Assembly: GCA_038246645.1 (NCBI GenBank)
Contig: JBBRVS010000106.1
Span: 1-18,438 of the forward strand
Origin: JAHCHG01 sp038246645
GTDB lineage: Bacteria; Acidobacteriota; Blastocatellia; Pyrinomonadales; Pyrinomonadaceae
Reading direction: 5' to 3'
DNA length: 18,438 nt
Shown here: piece by piece, positions 6,844-14,596 of the stretch
Layout: each line of letters opens with the position of its first letter
How positions within the stretch are numbered: the first letter of the stretch is position 1
Made by a program: the position numbers and the translations under genes
Notes under the pieces: model-generated
Told to the model about the DNA's origin: nothing
What the model saw: the letters and a program-made list of their open reading frames with translations, nothing else
Databases searched by the model: none

Positions 6844-7280
6844 TCAAATATTTTGCGGATCAATTACGGTAACTTCGGTAAAACGTTTGAAATCTTTTGT
6901 ATTGAAAGTTAAAAGATGCGTGATGTTATGCGTCAGCATTGCGGCGACAAGCCGCGTGTCGTGAACATTTTTTCCTGAAACATTGTGTTTGAGAACGAGA
7001 TTTTCCCATTCGGCAAAAATATTCGGTATATCATCTTAAACGGTAAAATATCGTTTGAATTTTCTGATTTCGAGAGAGGTTTTAACAATACTTAAACCTA
7101 ATCCGTTGGCAGTAGTCGGGCGTGTGGCAATCGCCCAAAATTCGATTAGATTTTGCGGCACAAGGCAAAGTTTCGCACCTTGTTTGCGGAGAACGGTTAA
7201 AGCACGGCGGACATCGGAATAGTGAGGGTTTTGTCTTTTCGTCAATGTTGAAAGGATATCGTATCGGATAGATAACTCAT
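6844..7280 (-). pseudogene. PIN-domain toxin, frameshifted and with premature stop
   Basis: The natural start is the ATG at 7280-7278, overlapping the antitoxin stop (ATGA). After MSYLSDT the frame is lost near 7259. Restoring one base regains a PIN protein: NILSTLTKRQNPHYSDV, CLVPQNLIEFWAIATRP and NGLGLS. The restored frame then meets TAA at 7038-7036 and continues in the same phase (DDIPNIFAEWENLVLKH, VHDTRLVAAMLTHNITHLL, TFNTKDF) to TGA at 6846-6844. About 145 residues would be the intact length, normal for this PIN family. All expected acidic positions remain, so the gene decayed recently. A product from 7371 in the shifted frame would lack the PIN N-terminus. Confidence 0.88.
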
Positions 7281-7561
7281 ACTTGCGCGTCTTCTCTTTC
7301 CGCGTAAATGCTTTCGCGGCTGTCGTCCCAAGTTTCGGGAATTTCGTCTGAATAATCAGCCAATGAATCAAGCGCGGCTTCCCATTCTTCGTCCGTTGCA
7401 GTTTCGTAAAACGGTTTTTCCTCCTGTTCTTCGTCTAATTCTTCGTCTAAATTTTCTTCGATGACTTCGAGAAGAAAATCTTCAACCGTTTTGCCGAGCG
7501 ATTTTGCTTTCTTCGTTAACCGATTTTCAACTTCGGGTTTTAATTCGAGCATTACTGTCAT
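7277..7561 (-). CDS. Antitoxin, now without functional toxin
   Basis: This 94-residue protein starts MTVMLELKPEVENRL, a strand and helix similar to the antitoxin at 1485. A helical KSLGKTVEDFLLEVIEEN segment and a very acidic tail (many Glu and Asp) follow, as expected for a labile toxin-capping chain. I use the ATG at 7561; a TTG two codons upstream lies against the promoter. It is intact although the overlapping toxin gene has two inactivating lesions. It may still protect against a related PIN toxin or simply be decaying. Transcription opposes korB and ltaE. Confidence 0.75.
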   Translation of the reverse strand: MTVMLELKPEVENRLTKKAKSLGKTVEDFLLEVIEENLDEELDEEQEEKPFYETATDEEWEAALDSLADYSDEIPETWDDSRESIYAEREDAQV

Positions 7562-7567
7562 AGGCAA

Positions 7568-7595
7568 ATTTTAGCACAAAAGATTTTCCAAACAA
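7568..7595 (-). promoter_or_regulatory. Promoter of the reversed antitoxin, possibly leaderless
   Basis: On the minus strand TTGTTT (7595-7590) and TAAAAT (7573-7568) are 16 nt apart, and TG two bases before the -10 makes it an extended type. The -10 ends only 6 nt before the ATG at 7561, so transcription would begin at or next to the start codon, and no Shine-Dalgarno fits. Consensus-based assignment. Confidence 0.4.
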
Positions 7596-7623
7596 TAGTT
7601 TTTAGTGCAAAATAATATAACAA

Positions 7624-8655
7624 ATGATTGATCTAAGAAGCGACACAGTTACGAAACCGACCGCGCAGATGCGGAAAGCGATGGCAGCGGCGGAAGTCGG
7701 CGATGATGTTTACGGCGAAGATCCGACCGTCAATCTTTTGCAGGAACGCGCGGCGGAAGTTTTCGGTAAAGAAGCCGCGCTCTTTTGTCCGACGGGTTCG
7801 ATGGGCAATCAGATCGCCGTCAAACTGCATACAAAGCCGGGCGATGAAATTATTGTCGAAGAACGCGGGCATATTTTTAATTGGGAAATGGGAACTCCGG
7901 CGGTCGCTTCCGGCGTGATGGTTCGTCCCGTTCGTGCCGCGAGCGACAGCGGAATGTTGACGTGGAGTGAAATCGAATCGGCAGTTCATATTAATCAACC
8001 TTATTACGCTTGCCCGACAGGGCTAATTTGTCTGGAAAACACGCATAATTTCGGCGGCGGAAGCGTAATGTCCGCCGAACAAACAGACGGAATTTGTTTC
8101 AACGCGCATCAATTGAATCTGCCCGTTCATCTGGACGGTGCGCGAATTTTTAATTCGGCGGTCGCGCAAGGGGAAACGGTTGAGAATCTTTCAAAATCGG
8201 TTGATTCGGTGCAGTTTTGTCTGTCGAAAGGTTTAGGCGCGCCGGTCGGGTCAATGCTTTTGGGGAAGAAGGATTTTATTGTGGAAGCACGCACTTGGCG
8301 CAAACGCTTCGGCGGCGGAATGCGCCAAGCCGGAATTTTGGCGGCGGCGGGAATTATCGCTTTAGAAGAATCGCCGAAATTATTGCACATTGACCATGAA
8401 AATGCGAAAAGATTAGCAGAAGGCGTTGCCGAAATAAAAGGCGTTTCGATTGATGCAAAGCGCGTTCAGACAAATATCGTGCTTTTCGACATTACCGCAA
8501 CCGGAAAGACTTCCGCCGTAATCTGCGCCGAATTGAAAGACGCTGGGATTTTGGCAATTCCGTTCGGCAGGGAAATTCGGATGGTAACGCATTCGGGCGT
8601 TTCACACGCCGACATCGAAGAAGCCCTCAAATCCTTGCAGGAAATTTTGCGATAG
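7624..8655 (+). CDS. ltaE: Low-specificity L-threonine aldolase
   Basis: The 343-residue protein is a PLP enzyme of the threonine aldolase family, splitting L-threonine or allo-threonine to glycine and acetaldehyde. Seen in order: MIDLRSDTVTKPT, EVGDDVYGEDPTVN, FCPTGSMGNQIA, ICLENTHNFGGG, HLDGARIFN (169-177, Asp171 and Arg173 for PLP and substrate) and FCLSKGLGAPVGS with Lys202 as Schiff-base lysine, then RQAGILAAAG. Length is normal. Directly upstream is AT-rich DNA (7590-7623) shared with the divergent antitoxin promoter; an AT-rich TAATAT lies close to the ATG and no strong Shine-Dalgarno is seen. It probably once followed korB directly. Confidence 0.93.
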   Translation: MIDLRSDTVTKPTAQMRKAMAAAEVGDDVYGEDPTVNLLQERAAEVFGKEAALFCPTGSMGNQIAVKLHTKPGDEIIVEERGHIFNWEMGTPAVASGVMVRPVRAASDSGMLTWSEIESAVHINQPYYACPTGLICLENTHNFGGGSVMSAEQTDGICFNAHQLNLPVHLDGARIFNSAVAQGETVENLSKSVDSVQFCLSKGLGAPVGSMLLGKKDFIVEARTWRKRFGGGMRQAGILAAAGIIALEESPKLLHIDHENAKRLAEGVAEIKGVSIDAKRVQTNIVLFDITATGKTSAVICAELKDAGILAIPFGREIRMVTHSGVSHADIEEALKSLQEILR

Positions 8656-8697
8656 AAGCGTAAAAGACTGTTAGCCTACTTACGTTTAAAATCGGTA

Positions 8698-8786
8698 ATC
8701 AGCACAAGCGAACGGTAGCGAGCAGTTTTAGCATCAATTAACTTGATTTTGTCTAAAGTTGCTCACTACCGTTCGCTTGTGCTGAT
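8698..8786. repeat. Long palindromic repeat downstream of ltaE
   Basis: The 27-nt arms at 8698-8724 and 8760-8786 are reverse complements with one mismatch, and pairing extends inward for several more bases. On a transcript it would fold into a long hairpin. It is followed by two further hairpins (8787-8805 and 8804-8817). It is a candidate palindromic repeat or MITE-like element that also could end transcription of the kor-ltaE string. Confidence 0.7.
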
Positions 8787-8817
8787 GTGATTTAGCGAAA
8801 ATCACGGCTGAAGCCGT
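8787..8817. repeat. Two adjacent short hairpins
   Basis: GTGATTT (8787-8793) pairs with AAATCAC (8799-8805), and ACGGCT-GA-AGCCGT lies at 8804-8817. They sit directly against the longer palindrome, and no T-run follows, so they are unlikely to be a classical terminator. They may belong to the same composite repeat. Confidence 0.45.
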
Positions 8818-9034
8818 TACTCTGAACTTGTAACGAAACTTTAATATCTATTTTCTGCATTTAATACAAAAGAAATACTTTCTTAACCCCGACTTCATTC
8901 ACCGCCGATAGACTGTCCTTTAAATTCAAAAAACGCGATTGTGCAGAGCAAATTTAATTTGCATAACTGCTTGTTATTACTGAATTTAAGATTTCCAAAC
9001 AAAAATCAGGAGAATCTAATAGGACATAAATTTT
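8818..9034. other. Non-coding leader region of the TonB-dependent receptor
   Basis: No convincing gene is present on either strand. It holds a perfect short palindrome, GCAAAT-TTA-ATTTGC (8948-8962), which could be an operator for the receptor gene, and CAGGAGA (9008-9014) and AGGACA (9022-9027) before the ATG at 9035; the latter is at the better ribosome-site spacing. No clear sigma70 pair could be assigned. Confidence 0.4.
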
Positions 9035-12000
9035 ATGAATAAGAATATTCGTCTGTCGAATGCGCTTTTTTCTGTTTTAACATTAATTTTTACAATATTT
9101 TCTTTTGCCGGAATCTCTTCGGCACAATTTGAAACAGCAACCGTTTTGGGTTCGGTACGCGATTCCAATGATGCGGCAATTCCGAATGCGTCGGTTACGC
9201 TCAAAAATATCGCGACCGAAATTTCAAGTTCAACCGTGACGGATTCCAACGGTGATTATCAATTCGTCAATATCAGAATCGGCAATTACCAAATTACCGT
9301 CGAAGCCGATGGTTTCAACCGCACGGTTGCCGACCGGATTAATGTCGCTGTCAATGCGCGTCAACGGGTTGACCTGACTTTGGAAGTCGCTTCGGCGACT
9401 GAAACGGTTATCGTTACGGACGCGGCAAATCCGCTGCAAACCGATTCGAGCGAACTCGGGCAGGTGATCCAGCGTCAGCAGATCGTCGCGCTGCCGCTCA
9501 ACGGGCGTTCTTACGCCAACCTCGCACTGCTTGCGCCGGGCGTGCGCGAATCGCACACGAACAGCTCAATCGGCGGCGGCGGACGTGAAGCGGCGTTTAA
9601 CGTCAACGGTCTGCGGGCGACGATGAATAATTTCCTGCTTGACGGCGTTGATAATAACGCCTACGGCACGAGCAATCAGAGTTTTTCTTCGCAGGTCGTT
9701 CAGGTGTCCCCGGATGCGGTTGCCGAATTTAAGGTGCAGACGAACACTTACAGCGCGGAATTCGGACGTTCGGGCGGCGCGATCATTAATGCTTCATACC
9801 GCAGCGGAACGAACAGATTTCACGGCTCTCTTTGGGAATTTCACCGCAATACGGTTTTGAATTCGGTCGGATTCTTCAAACCGATCGGCGGAAAACCGCC
9901 GCTTATCCGCAATCAATTCGGCTTTACATTCGGCGGTCCGATCATCAAAGACCGCACATTTTTCTTCGGCGACTATGAAGGTTTCCGCCAGATTCAGAAG
10001 GATCTGGTTTATTCGAATCTTCCGACGCTCGCGCAGCGTCAGGGAATTTTATCGGTTAACGTGCGTAATCCTTTGACGGGCGAAACTTACGCCGCCGGAA
10101 CGCAAATTCCGCTGACTCCTTTTGCCCGGAGAGTTTTAAGCGATCTGCCCGCGCCGAATCTGACGGGCGTTGCCGGCGCAAATTATCAGGAACTCGTCTT
10201 AAACCGCAATTTTAACGATAAATACAACGTCCGTGTGGATCATAAATTTAACGATCTTTTCAGCATTTTCGGACGCTGGAGCTATCGCAAATCGAATGCT
10301 TTCGAAGCCCCGAATATTCCGGGACCTTCGGGCAGTAATCAAAACGGATTTGTTGATATTGTCAATCAGCAGTTCGTCGTCGGCGGAACTTACGCATTTG
10401 AAAACGCTTCGGTTCTGGACATCAGGTTTTCGCGCTCGAAGATTGATGCCGGAAAGCGTCCGCCGCTGACGGGCGGACCGAGTATGTTCGAGCTTTACGG
10501 CATCACGGGTTTGCCGGAAGACCCGGAAGTTACGGGCGGTCTGACGACGCAGACGATCAGCGGTTTTTCGCAATTGGGTCGCCAGGCGACGAATCCGCAG
10601 TTTCAAAATCCGATAAATAATAATATCCGCACGAGCTACACTGTTTTGCGCGGAAAGCACAGCTTGAAATTCGGCTATGAATACCTCGGCGTTGATACGG
10701 AAGTTCAGGACACGAATCCGCTGATGGGAATTGACACCTACAGCGCACAGTTCAGCCGTCCGGTCGGCGCGGGCGCGAATAATCTTTATAATCTCGCCGA
10801 TTTTTATTTCGGTTTGCGAAATCAATACGAATTGGCAAATCTGACGGTTGCCGAGATGCAGCAGCGTTTTCATTACTTATATGTTCAGGACGATTTTAAG
10901 GTTAATCGAAAACTTACCTTAAATCTGGGTTTACGATATGAGTTCGGCACGCCGTATTACGAAAAGAACAATCGTTTGTCGAATTATGATCCGGCGACCA
11001 ATTCGATTTTATCGGCATCGGACGGTTCGCTTTACGATCGCGCTTTAGTTGATCCCGATTACAACAATTTCGGTCCGCGGCTCGGTTTTGCTTATAATCT
11101 TTTCGATAAGACGGTGATTCGCGGCGGCTACGGTGTCGGCTACAATTATCTGAACCGTCTGGGAAGTGCCGATATTCTGGGAACGAATTTCCCGACCATC
11201 ACGCGCGCGGCGGTCGCTCAGCGTGCGCCCGATCCGGTTTTAAATCCGCGTTGCGCCGGTGATGCGTTTGCTTCAAATTGTTTCCGACCGACGCAGGACG
11301 GCTACCCGACGAGCGGTTTGCCGAACAATGTAACGCTTTATATCCCGCGTGATATTGAAACGGCAATGATTCAAAACTGGCAGCTTTCCATTCAACAGGA
11401 AATTTTCGGAAATATGGTTTTGGATGTCGCATACGTCGGAAACAGAGCGAAAAATATGGTAATTTTAGCCGATTTCAATCAGGCGCGTCCGCTCACTCCG
11501 GCAGAATTCGCGCTTCCGGCGGCGCAGCAGCCTTCTTTGCAGGCACGCCGTCCGATTCAGGGCTTCGGCACGATCTCGGCGGTTTTGCCCGAAGGTTTTT
11601 CAAATTACAACGCGCTTCAGGTCAAACTCGAACGGCGGTTTGCCAGCGGTCTGTATTTCCTGAATTCGTTCACGTGGTCGAAGGCGATTGACAACGCTTC
11701 GCAGGTTTTGGAAGAGCCGAACGGCAACACCGGAACGCCGCAGAATGTTTATGACATCGCATCGAACAAAGGCATCGGCGCATACGATCAGCCGTTTAAT
11801 AATACGACGAGTTTTGTTTTCGAACTGCCCGTCGGGCGCGGTCGCTGGCTCGGCGATAATATGAATCCGGTTCTCGATGCTTTTATCGGCGGCTGGGTTT
11901 TGAGCGGCGTGAACACGATGACGAGCGGACAGCCGATCACATTCCGCTACGGACCTTCGCCGGTTACAAATAATCTGCCGTCGTTCTTAGGCGGCGTTGC

Positions 12001-12358
12001 GCTTCGTCCGAATGTTTTGTGCGATCCGATCAATCGCGGCGACCGACCGAATCCGACTGCCGGTTATTTCATTCGTGCGTGTCTGGATCGTCCGTCCGTT
12101 ACGTCGCCATTCGGCAACATTGGGCGCAACACTGCCCGCAGCGACAATTATTTCAACGTTGATCTGGGAATTCAGAAGCAGTTTCAGTTGCCGATCACCG
12201 AATTGACGCGGCTCGAATTCCGCGCCGAATTCTTTAATTTGTTTAACAAAACAAATTTTCGCGCCGCCAATCCCGACATCAACAGCGCGGCTTTCGGCAC
12301 GATCAACAGCACATTTCCGGCGCGTCAGGTTCAGCTTGCGCTGAAATTTTCTTTTTAA
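9035..12358 (+). CDS. Oar-like TonB-dependent outer-membrane receptor
   Basis: The 1107-residue protein starts with a signal peptide (cleavage likely after Ala30, SSA-QFE). A carboxypeptidase-regulatory-like beta domain follows at about 33-115 (VLGSVRDSNDAAIPNASVTL, then DSNGDYQFVNIRIGNYQITVEADGF). The plug follows at about 140-260 (LPLNGRSYANLALLAPGV, FNVNGLRATMNNFLLDGVDNN), and the rest is beta-barrel rich in alternating aromatic strands, ending with terminal Phe, the usual beta-signal for BAM. This is the large receptor type greatly expanded in Acidobacteriota. The ligand, probably an oligosaccharide or peptide, cannot be deduced. It stands alone, with no SusD-like or transporter gene beside it. 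No obvious TonB box was found. Confidence 0.93.
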   Translation: MNKNIRLSNALFSVLTLIFTIFSFAGISSAQFETATVLGSVRDSNDAAIPNASVTLKNIATEISSSTVTDSNGDYQFVNIRIGNYQITVEADGFNRTVADRINVAVNARQRVDLTLEVASATETVIVTDAANPLQTDSSELGQVIQRQQIVALPLNGRSYANLALLAPGVRESHTNSSIGGGGREAAFNVNGLRATMNNFLLDGVDNNAYGTSNQSFSSQVVQVSPDAVAEFKVQTNTYSAEFGRSGGAIINASYRSGTNRFHGSLWEFHRNTVLNSVGFFKPIGGKPPLIRNQFGFTFGGPIIKDRTFFFGDYEGFRQIQKDLVYSNLPTLAQRQGILSVNVRNPLTGETYAAGTQIPLTPFARRVLSDLPAPNLTGVAGANYQELVLNRNFNDKYNVRVDHKFNDLFSIFGRWSYRKSNAFEAPNIPGPSGSNQNGFVDIVNQQFVVGGTYAFENASVLDIRFSRSKIDAGKRPPLTGGPSMFELYGITGLPEDPEVTGGLTTQTISGFSQLGRQATNPQFQNPINNNIRTSYTVLRGKHSLKFGYEYLGVDTEVQDTNPLMGIDTYSAQFSRPVGAGANNLYNLADFYFGLRNQYELANLTVAEMQQRFHYLYVQDDFKVNRKLTLNLGLRYEFGTPYYEKNNRLSNYDPATNSILSASDGSLYDRALVDPDYNNFGPRLGFAYNLFDKTVIRGGYGVGYNYLNRLGSADILGTNFPTITRAAVAQRAPDPVLNPRCAGDAFASNCFRPTQDGYPTSGLPNNVTLYIPRDIETAMIQNWQLSIQQEIFGNMVLDVAYVGNRAKNMVILADFNQARPLTPAEFALPAAQQPSLQARRPIQGFGTISAVLPEGFSNYNALQVKLERRFASGLYFLNSFTWSKAIDNASQVLEEPNGNTGTPQNVYDIASNKGIGAYDQPFNNTTSFVFELPVGRGRWLGDNMNPVLDAFIGGWVLSGVNTMTSGQPITFRYGPSPVTNNLPSFLGGVALRPNVLCDPINRGDRPNPTAGYFIRACLDRPSVTSPFGNIGRNTARSDNYFNVDLGIQKQFQLPITELTRLEFRAEFFNLFNKTNFRAANPDINSAAFGTINSTFPARQVQLALKFSF

Positions 12359-12367
12359 TAAATAAAT

Positions 12368-12488
12368 GGGAGCGCCGGCAACTTGCCTGCACCGTCGCGT
12401 AAGCGGCGGAATGAAGTTTAGGATAAAGTCAAGTTTATTAAAAATAAACGCTTTTTCGCGCTCATGCAGGCAAGATGTCTGCGCTCCC
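12368..12488. repeat. MITE-like palindromic repeat, copy A
   Basis: The terminal arms 12368-12391 and 12465-12488 are reverse complements with three mismatches in 24. The interior contains a hairpin (CCGTCGC-GTAA-GCGGCGG) followed by a T/A-rich section and CTTTTTCGCGCTCATGCA. The same interior, in the same order, recurs at 15920-16067, showing a dispersed family of about 120-150 bp. It may double as terminator of the receptor gene. No transposase is encoded, so any movement would need help in trans. Confidence 0.8.
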
Positions 12489-12530
12489 GACTTTTTTCGG
12501 CTTGAATAAAATTTTTTAACATCAATCATT

Positions 12531-13424
12531 ATGAAAAAATTACTTGTCTTTATTATTTTAACTTTCGTCGTCGGCGCGTTCGCGCAAACGACTAAAACCA
12601 TTGATATTGAAGGACATCGCGGCGCACGCGGGTATGTTCCCGAAAATACGATTCCGTCTTTTATCAAGGCTTTGGAGCAAGGCTCGGATACTTTGGAACT
12701 CGATATTGTCATCAGCAAAGACGGCAAGATCGTCGTTTCGCACGAACCCTGGTTTTCGTCCGTGATTTCTTTAGACAAAAAGGGCAAACCGATTCCGCTC
12801 GAAAAACAAAAGGAACACAACATTTACAAGATGAATTATTCCGAAATCAAACTCTACGATGTCGGAAGTTTGGGTAACAAGGATTTTCCCGAACAGGTAA
12901 AAATGAAGGTTCACAAACCGCTTCTAAAAGATGTTTTCAGCGAGATTCAGAAATATATTCGCCAAAACAAATTGAAACCCGTTCGTTATAATATCGAAAT
13001 AAAATCGAACGAAGCGGGCGACAACATTTTTCAACCCGTTCCTTCCAAGTTTGCCAAAATGGTTTATGACGAGGTTTTGAAATACAAAATGGAAAAAAAC
13101 GTCATCGTTCAATCCTTTGACGTTCGCCCTTTGCAGGAACTGCAAAAAATGCCCGTCAAACTGCCGCTGGCGCTGCTGGTTTCAAATAAAGACGGCATCG
13201 AAAAAAACATCGCCAAACTCGGCTTTCAGCCCGACACTTACAGCCCGCATTTTTCGCTGGTTGATGAAGAAACGGTCAAATACTGCCGGACGCGAAACAT
13301 TAAAATCGTTCCGTGGACGGTCAATGAAATCGCCGATTTAGAAAGAATGAAAACCTTCGATCTCGACGGAATTATCACCGATTATCCCGACCGCGCCGTT
13401 AAAGTTTTCAGAAACTCGAACTAG
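12531..13424 (+). CDS. Secreted glycerophosphodiester phosphodiesterase
   Basis: The 297-residue protein has a short signal peptide (MKKLLVFIILTFVVGAFAQ) and then a GDPD TIM-barrel. GHRGARG (His29, Arg30) with PENT (Glu38), LELDIVISKDGKIVVSHEP (Glu56, Asp58, His71), IEIKS near the middle, VQSFD, and a C-terminal VPWTVNE and DGIITDYPD match the family. It would hydrolyse glycerophosphodiesters such as glycerophosphocholine to glycerol-3-phosphate and alcohol, using a divalent metal, in the periplasm. Length is typical. No glp or ugp transport genes are adjacent, so it is likely a monocistronic scavenging enzyme. Confidence 0.9.
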   Translation: MKKLLVFIILTFVVGAFAQTTKTIDIEGHRGARGYVPENTIPSFIKALEQGSDTLELDIVISKDGKIVVSHEPWFSSVISLDKKGKPIPLEKQKEHNIYKMNYSEIKLYDVGSLGNKDFPEQVKMKVHKPLLKDVFSEIQKYIRQNKLKPVRYNIEIKSNEAGDNIFQPVPSKFAKMVYDEVLKYKMEKNVIVQSFDVRPLQELQKMPVKLPLALLVSNKDGIEKNIAKLGFQPDTYSPHFSLVDEETVKYCRTRNIKIVPWTVNEIADLERMKTFDLDGIITDYPDRAVKVFRNSN

Positions 13425-13460
13425 AAGCAATTTCAATAAATACAAAACCATCGTTTAGAC

Positions 13461-13520
13461 GAGCGGTCTTTGACCGCGTTGCCAGCAGCAATTTCAGGGT
13501 TTCGCGGTCAAAGACCGCTC
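13461..13520. repeat. Perfect 18-bp inverted repeat
   Basis: GAGCGGTCTTTGACCGCG at 13461-13478 is exactly repeated in reverse complement at 13503-13520, with a 24-nt spacer; pairing extends about 14 bases outward with a few mismatches. It sits between two plus-strand genes and differs in sequence from the repeats at 8698 and 12368, so it is another palindromic family. The rest of the 13425-13732 gap holds no credible gene. Confidence 0.7.
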
Positions 13521-13555
13521 GGCTTAACCGCAATTTCATACAGAGGACAGAAACC

Positions 13556-13593
13556 ATCAGCCGCAAGACAAAAAATCTTGCGGCTGATTTTTG
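13556..13593 (+). terminator. Intrinsic terminator after the phosphodiesterase gene
   Basis: A perfect 13-bp stem (13556-13568 with 13576-13588, arm ATCAGCCGCAAGA) encloses a 7-nt A-rich loop and is followed by TTTTTGTT. This is a strong rho-independent terminator, placed about 130 nt past the phosphodiesterase stop. Confidence 0.8.
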
Positions 13594-13705
13594 TTAAACC
13601 GAACATTTTGAGTAGAATAAATATCGAAACAAATTTTCTCGGAAAGATTTTGAAAAACTTTACAAACTTTGTCATTTGCCCGAAGTTAATTGCCAATCAG
13701 CAACC

Positions 13706-13729
13706 GACAACGGACACTGACAACGGACA
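13706..13729. repeat. Short tandem repeat before cmk
   Basis: GACAACGGACA occurs at 13706-13716 and again at 13719-13729, two bases apart, ending just before the cmk ATG. It occupies the position of the ribosome-binding site, so cmk has no standard Shine-Dalgarno other than GGAC. Confidence 0.5.
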
Positions 13730-13732
13730 AAA

Positions 13733-14410
13733 ATGATAATTGCCATTGACGGACCTTCGGGCGCGGGGAAATCTACGCTCGGTAAGATGTTAGCCAAACA
13801 GTTGAATCTGCTCTATCTCGACACGGGCGCAATGTACCGCGCGGTCGGGCTGGCGGTTATTGAAATCGGCGCGAGCCTTGAAGACAGCGCGAAAATCGCG
13901 GAAATCGCCGCAAAATCCGATATTCAATTGATCGGCGAACCGGACGCGCTGCTGATAAAATTAAACGGCGAAGACGTAACCGCCCAAATCCTCACAAATG
14001 AAATCGGACAGGCAGCTTCGATTGTTTCGACCGTTTCGGAAGTTCGAAAAATTTTGGTCGAAAAACAGCGAAATCTCGGAAATAATGCCGAAACCGGCGC
14101 GGTTCTCGACGGGCGCGACATCGGCACGGTCGTTTTTCCGAACGCCGATATAAAATTTTTCCTGACCGCCAAACCCGAAGCGCGGGCGCGTCGCCGCTAT
14201 GATGAAGATTTAGAAAAAATGCGTGCCGTTTCCTTTGAACAAACCTTCGCCGAGATAAGAGAGCGCGACGAACGCGACGTTTCCCGCGCCGATTCGCCGC
14301 TTTTAATCAGCGAAGATTCGGTCGTCATTGATACGAGCGAACTCGATTTATCCGAAGTTTTTGAACAAATGATGCGTGTCGTTCGTGAGCAGGAAAATGA
14401 AACGGCTTAA
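13733..14410 (+). CDS. cmk: Cytidylate kinase
   Basis: The 225-residue protein phosphorylates CMP/dCMP with ATP in pyrimidine nucleotide synthesis. It has the Walker A loop GPSGAGKS at 7-14, YLDTGAMYRAVG shortly after, VLDGRDIGTVVFPNADIKFFLTA near 125-145 (CMP-binding), and the Arg-rich lid ARARRRYDEDL. Length matches bacterial Cmk. The ATG at 13733 is the only sensible start because the nucleotide-binding strand MIIAIDG begins there. In many bacteria rpsA follows cmk; here a split tRNA gene follows instead. Confidence 0.95.
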   Translation: MIIAIDGPSGAGKSTLGKMLAKQLNLLYLDTGAMYRAVGLAVIEIGASLEDSAKIAEIAAKSDIQLIGEPDALLIKLNGEDVTAQILTNEIGQAASIVSTVSEVRKILVEKQRNLGNNAETGAVLDGRDIGTVVFPNADIKFFLTAKPEARARRRYDEDLEKMRAVSFEQTFAEIRERDERDVSRADSPLLISEDSVVIDTSELDLSEVFEQMMRVVREQENETA

Positions 14411-14596
14411 ATTTTCATTTAAAGGGGGAAGTTTATCTGATTTTGCTTTTTTTTTGGTGCCTTTGATCGCAGGAATCTGCGCGGTTTTCCGGTGGAAAGT
14501 TTTTCGCTAATTTGACTTCAACCGCCGTAATCGCTAACATCTAAAATTGCTTTTTGAATATGCTCCCGTAGCTCAGTTGGATAGAGCAACAGCCTT

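Noticed and set aside
6841..6906. Apparent continuation of threonine aldolase similarity (FGK and FC positions) beyond 6840
   Set aside because: This DNA codes on the minus strand for the C-terminus of the PIN pseudogene; the few matching residues are weak and coincidental, so the ltaE fragment is taken to end near 6838-6840.
7036..7371. 111-residue minus-strand open frame as an intact toxin
   Set aside because: Its N-terminal part is the antitoxin read in another frame; the genuine toxin start is at 7280 and the frame is broken.
11987..12823. 278-residue minus-strand open frame
   Set aside because: It runs antisense to the receptor and phosphodiesterase genes and through the MITE-like repeat, and has no recognisable domain.
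13470..13736. 88-residue plus-strand frame before cmk
   Set aside because: It consists of the inverted repeat, terminator and tandem repeat; no protein features.
14411..14561. Possible small gene or regulatory RNA between cmk and the tRNA
   Set aside because: Only a T-run near 14446-14454 is visible; no stable hairpin, frame or promoter could be supported.
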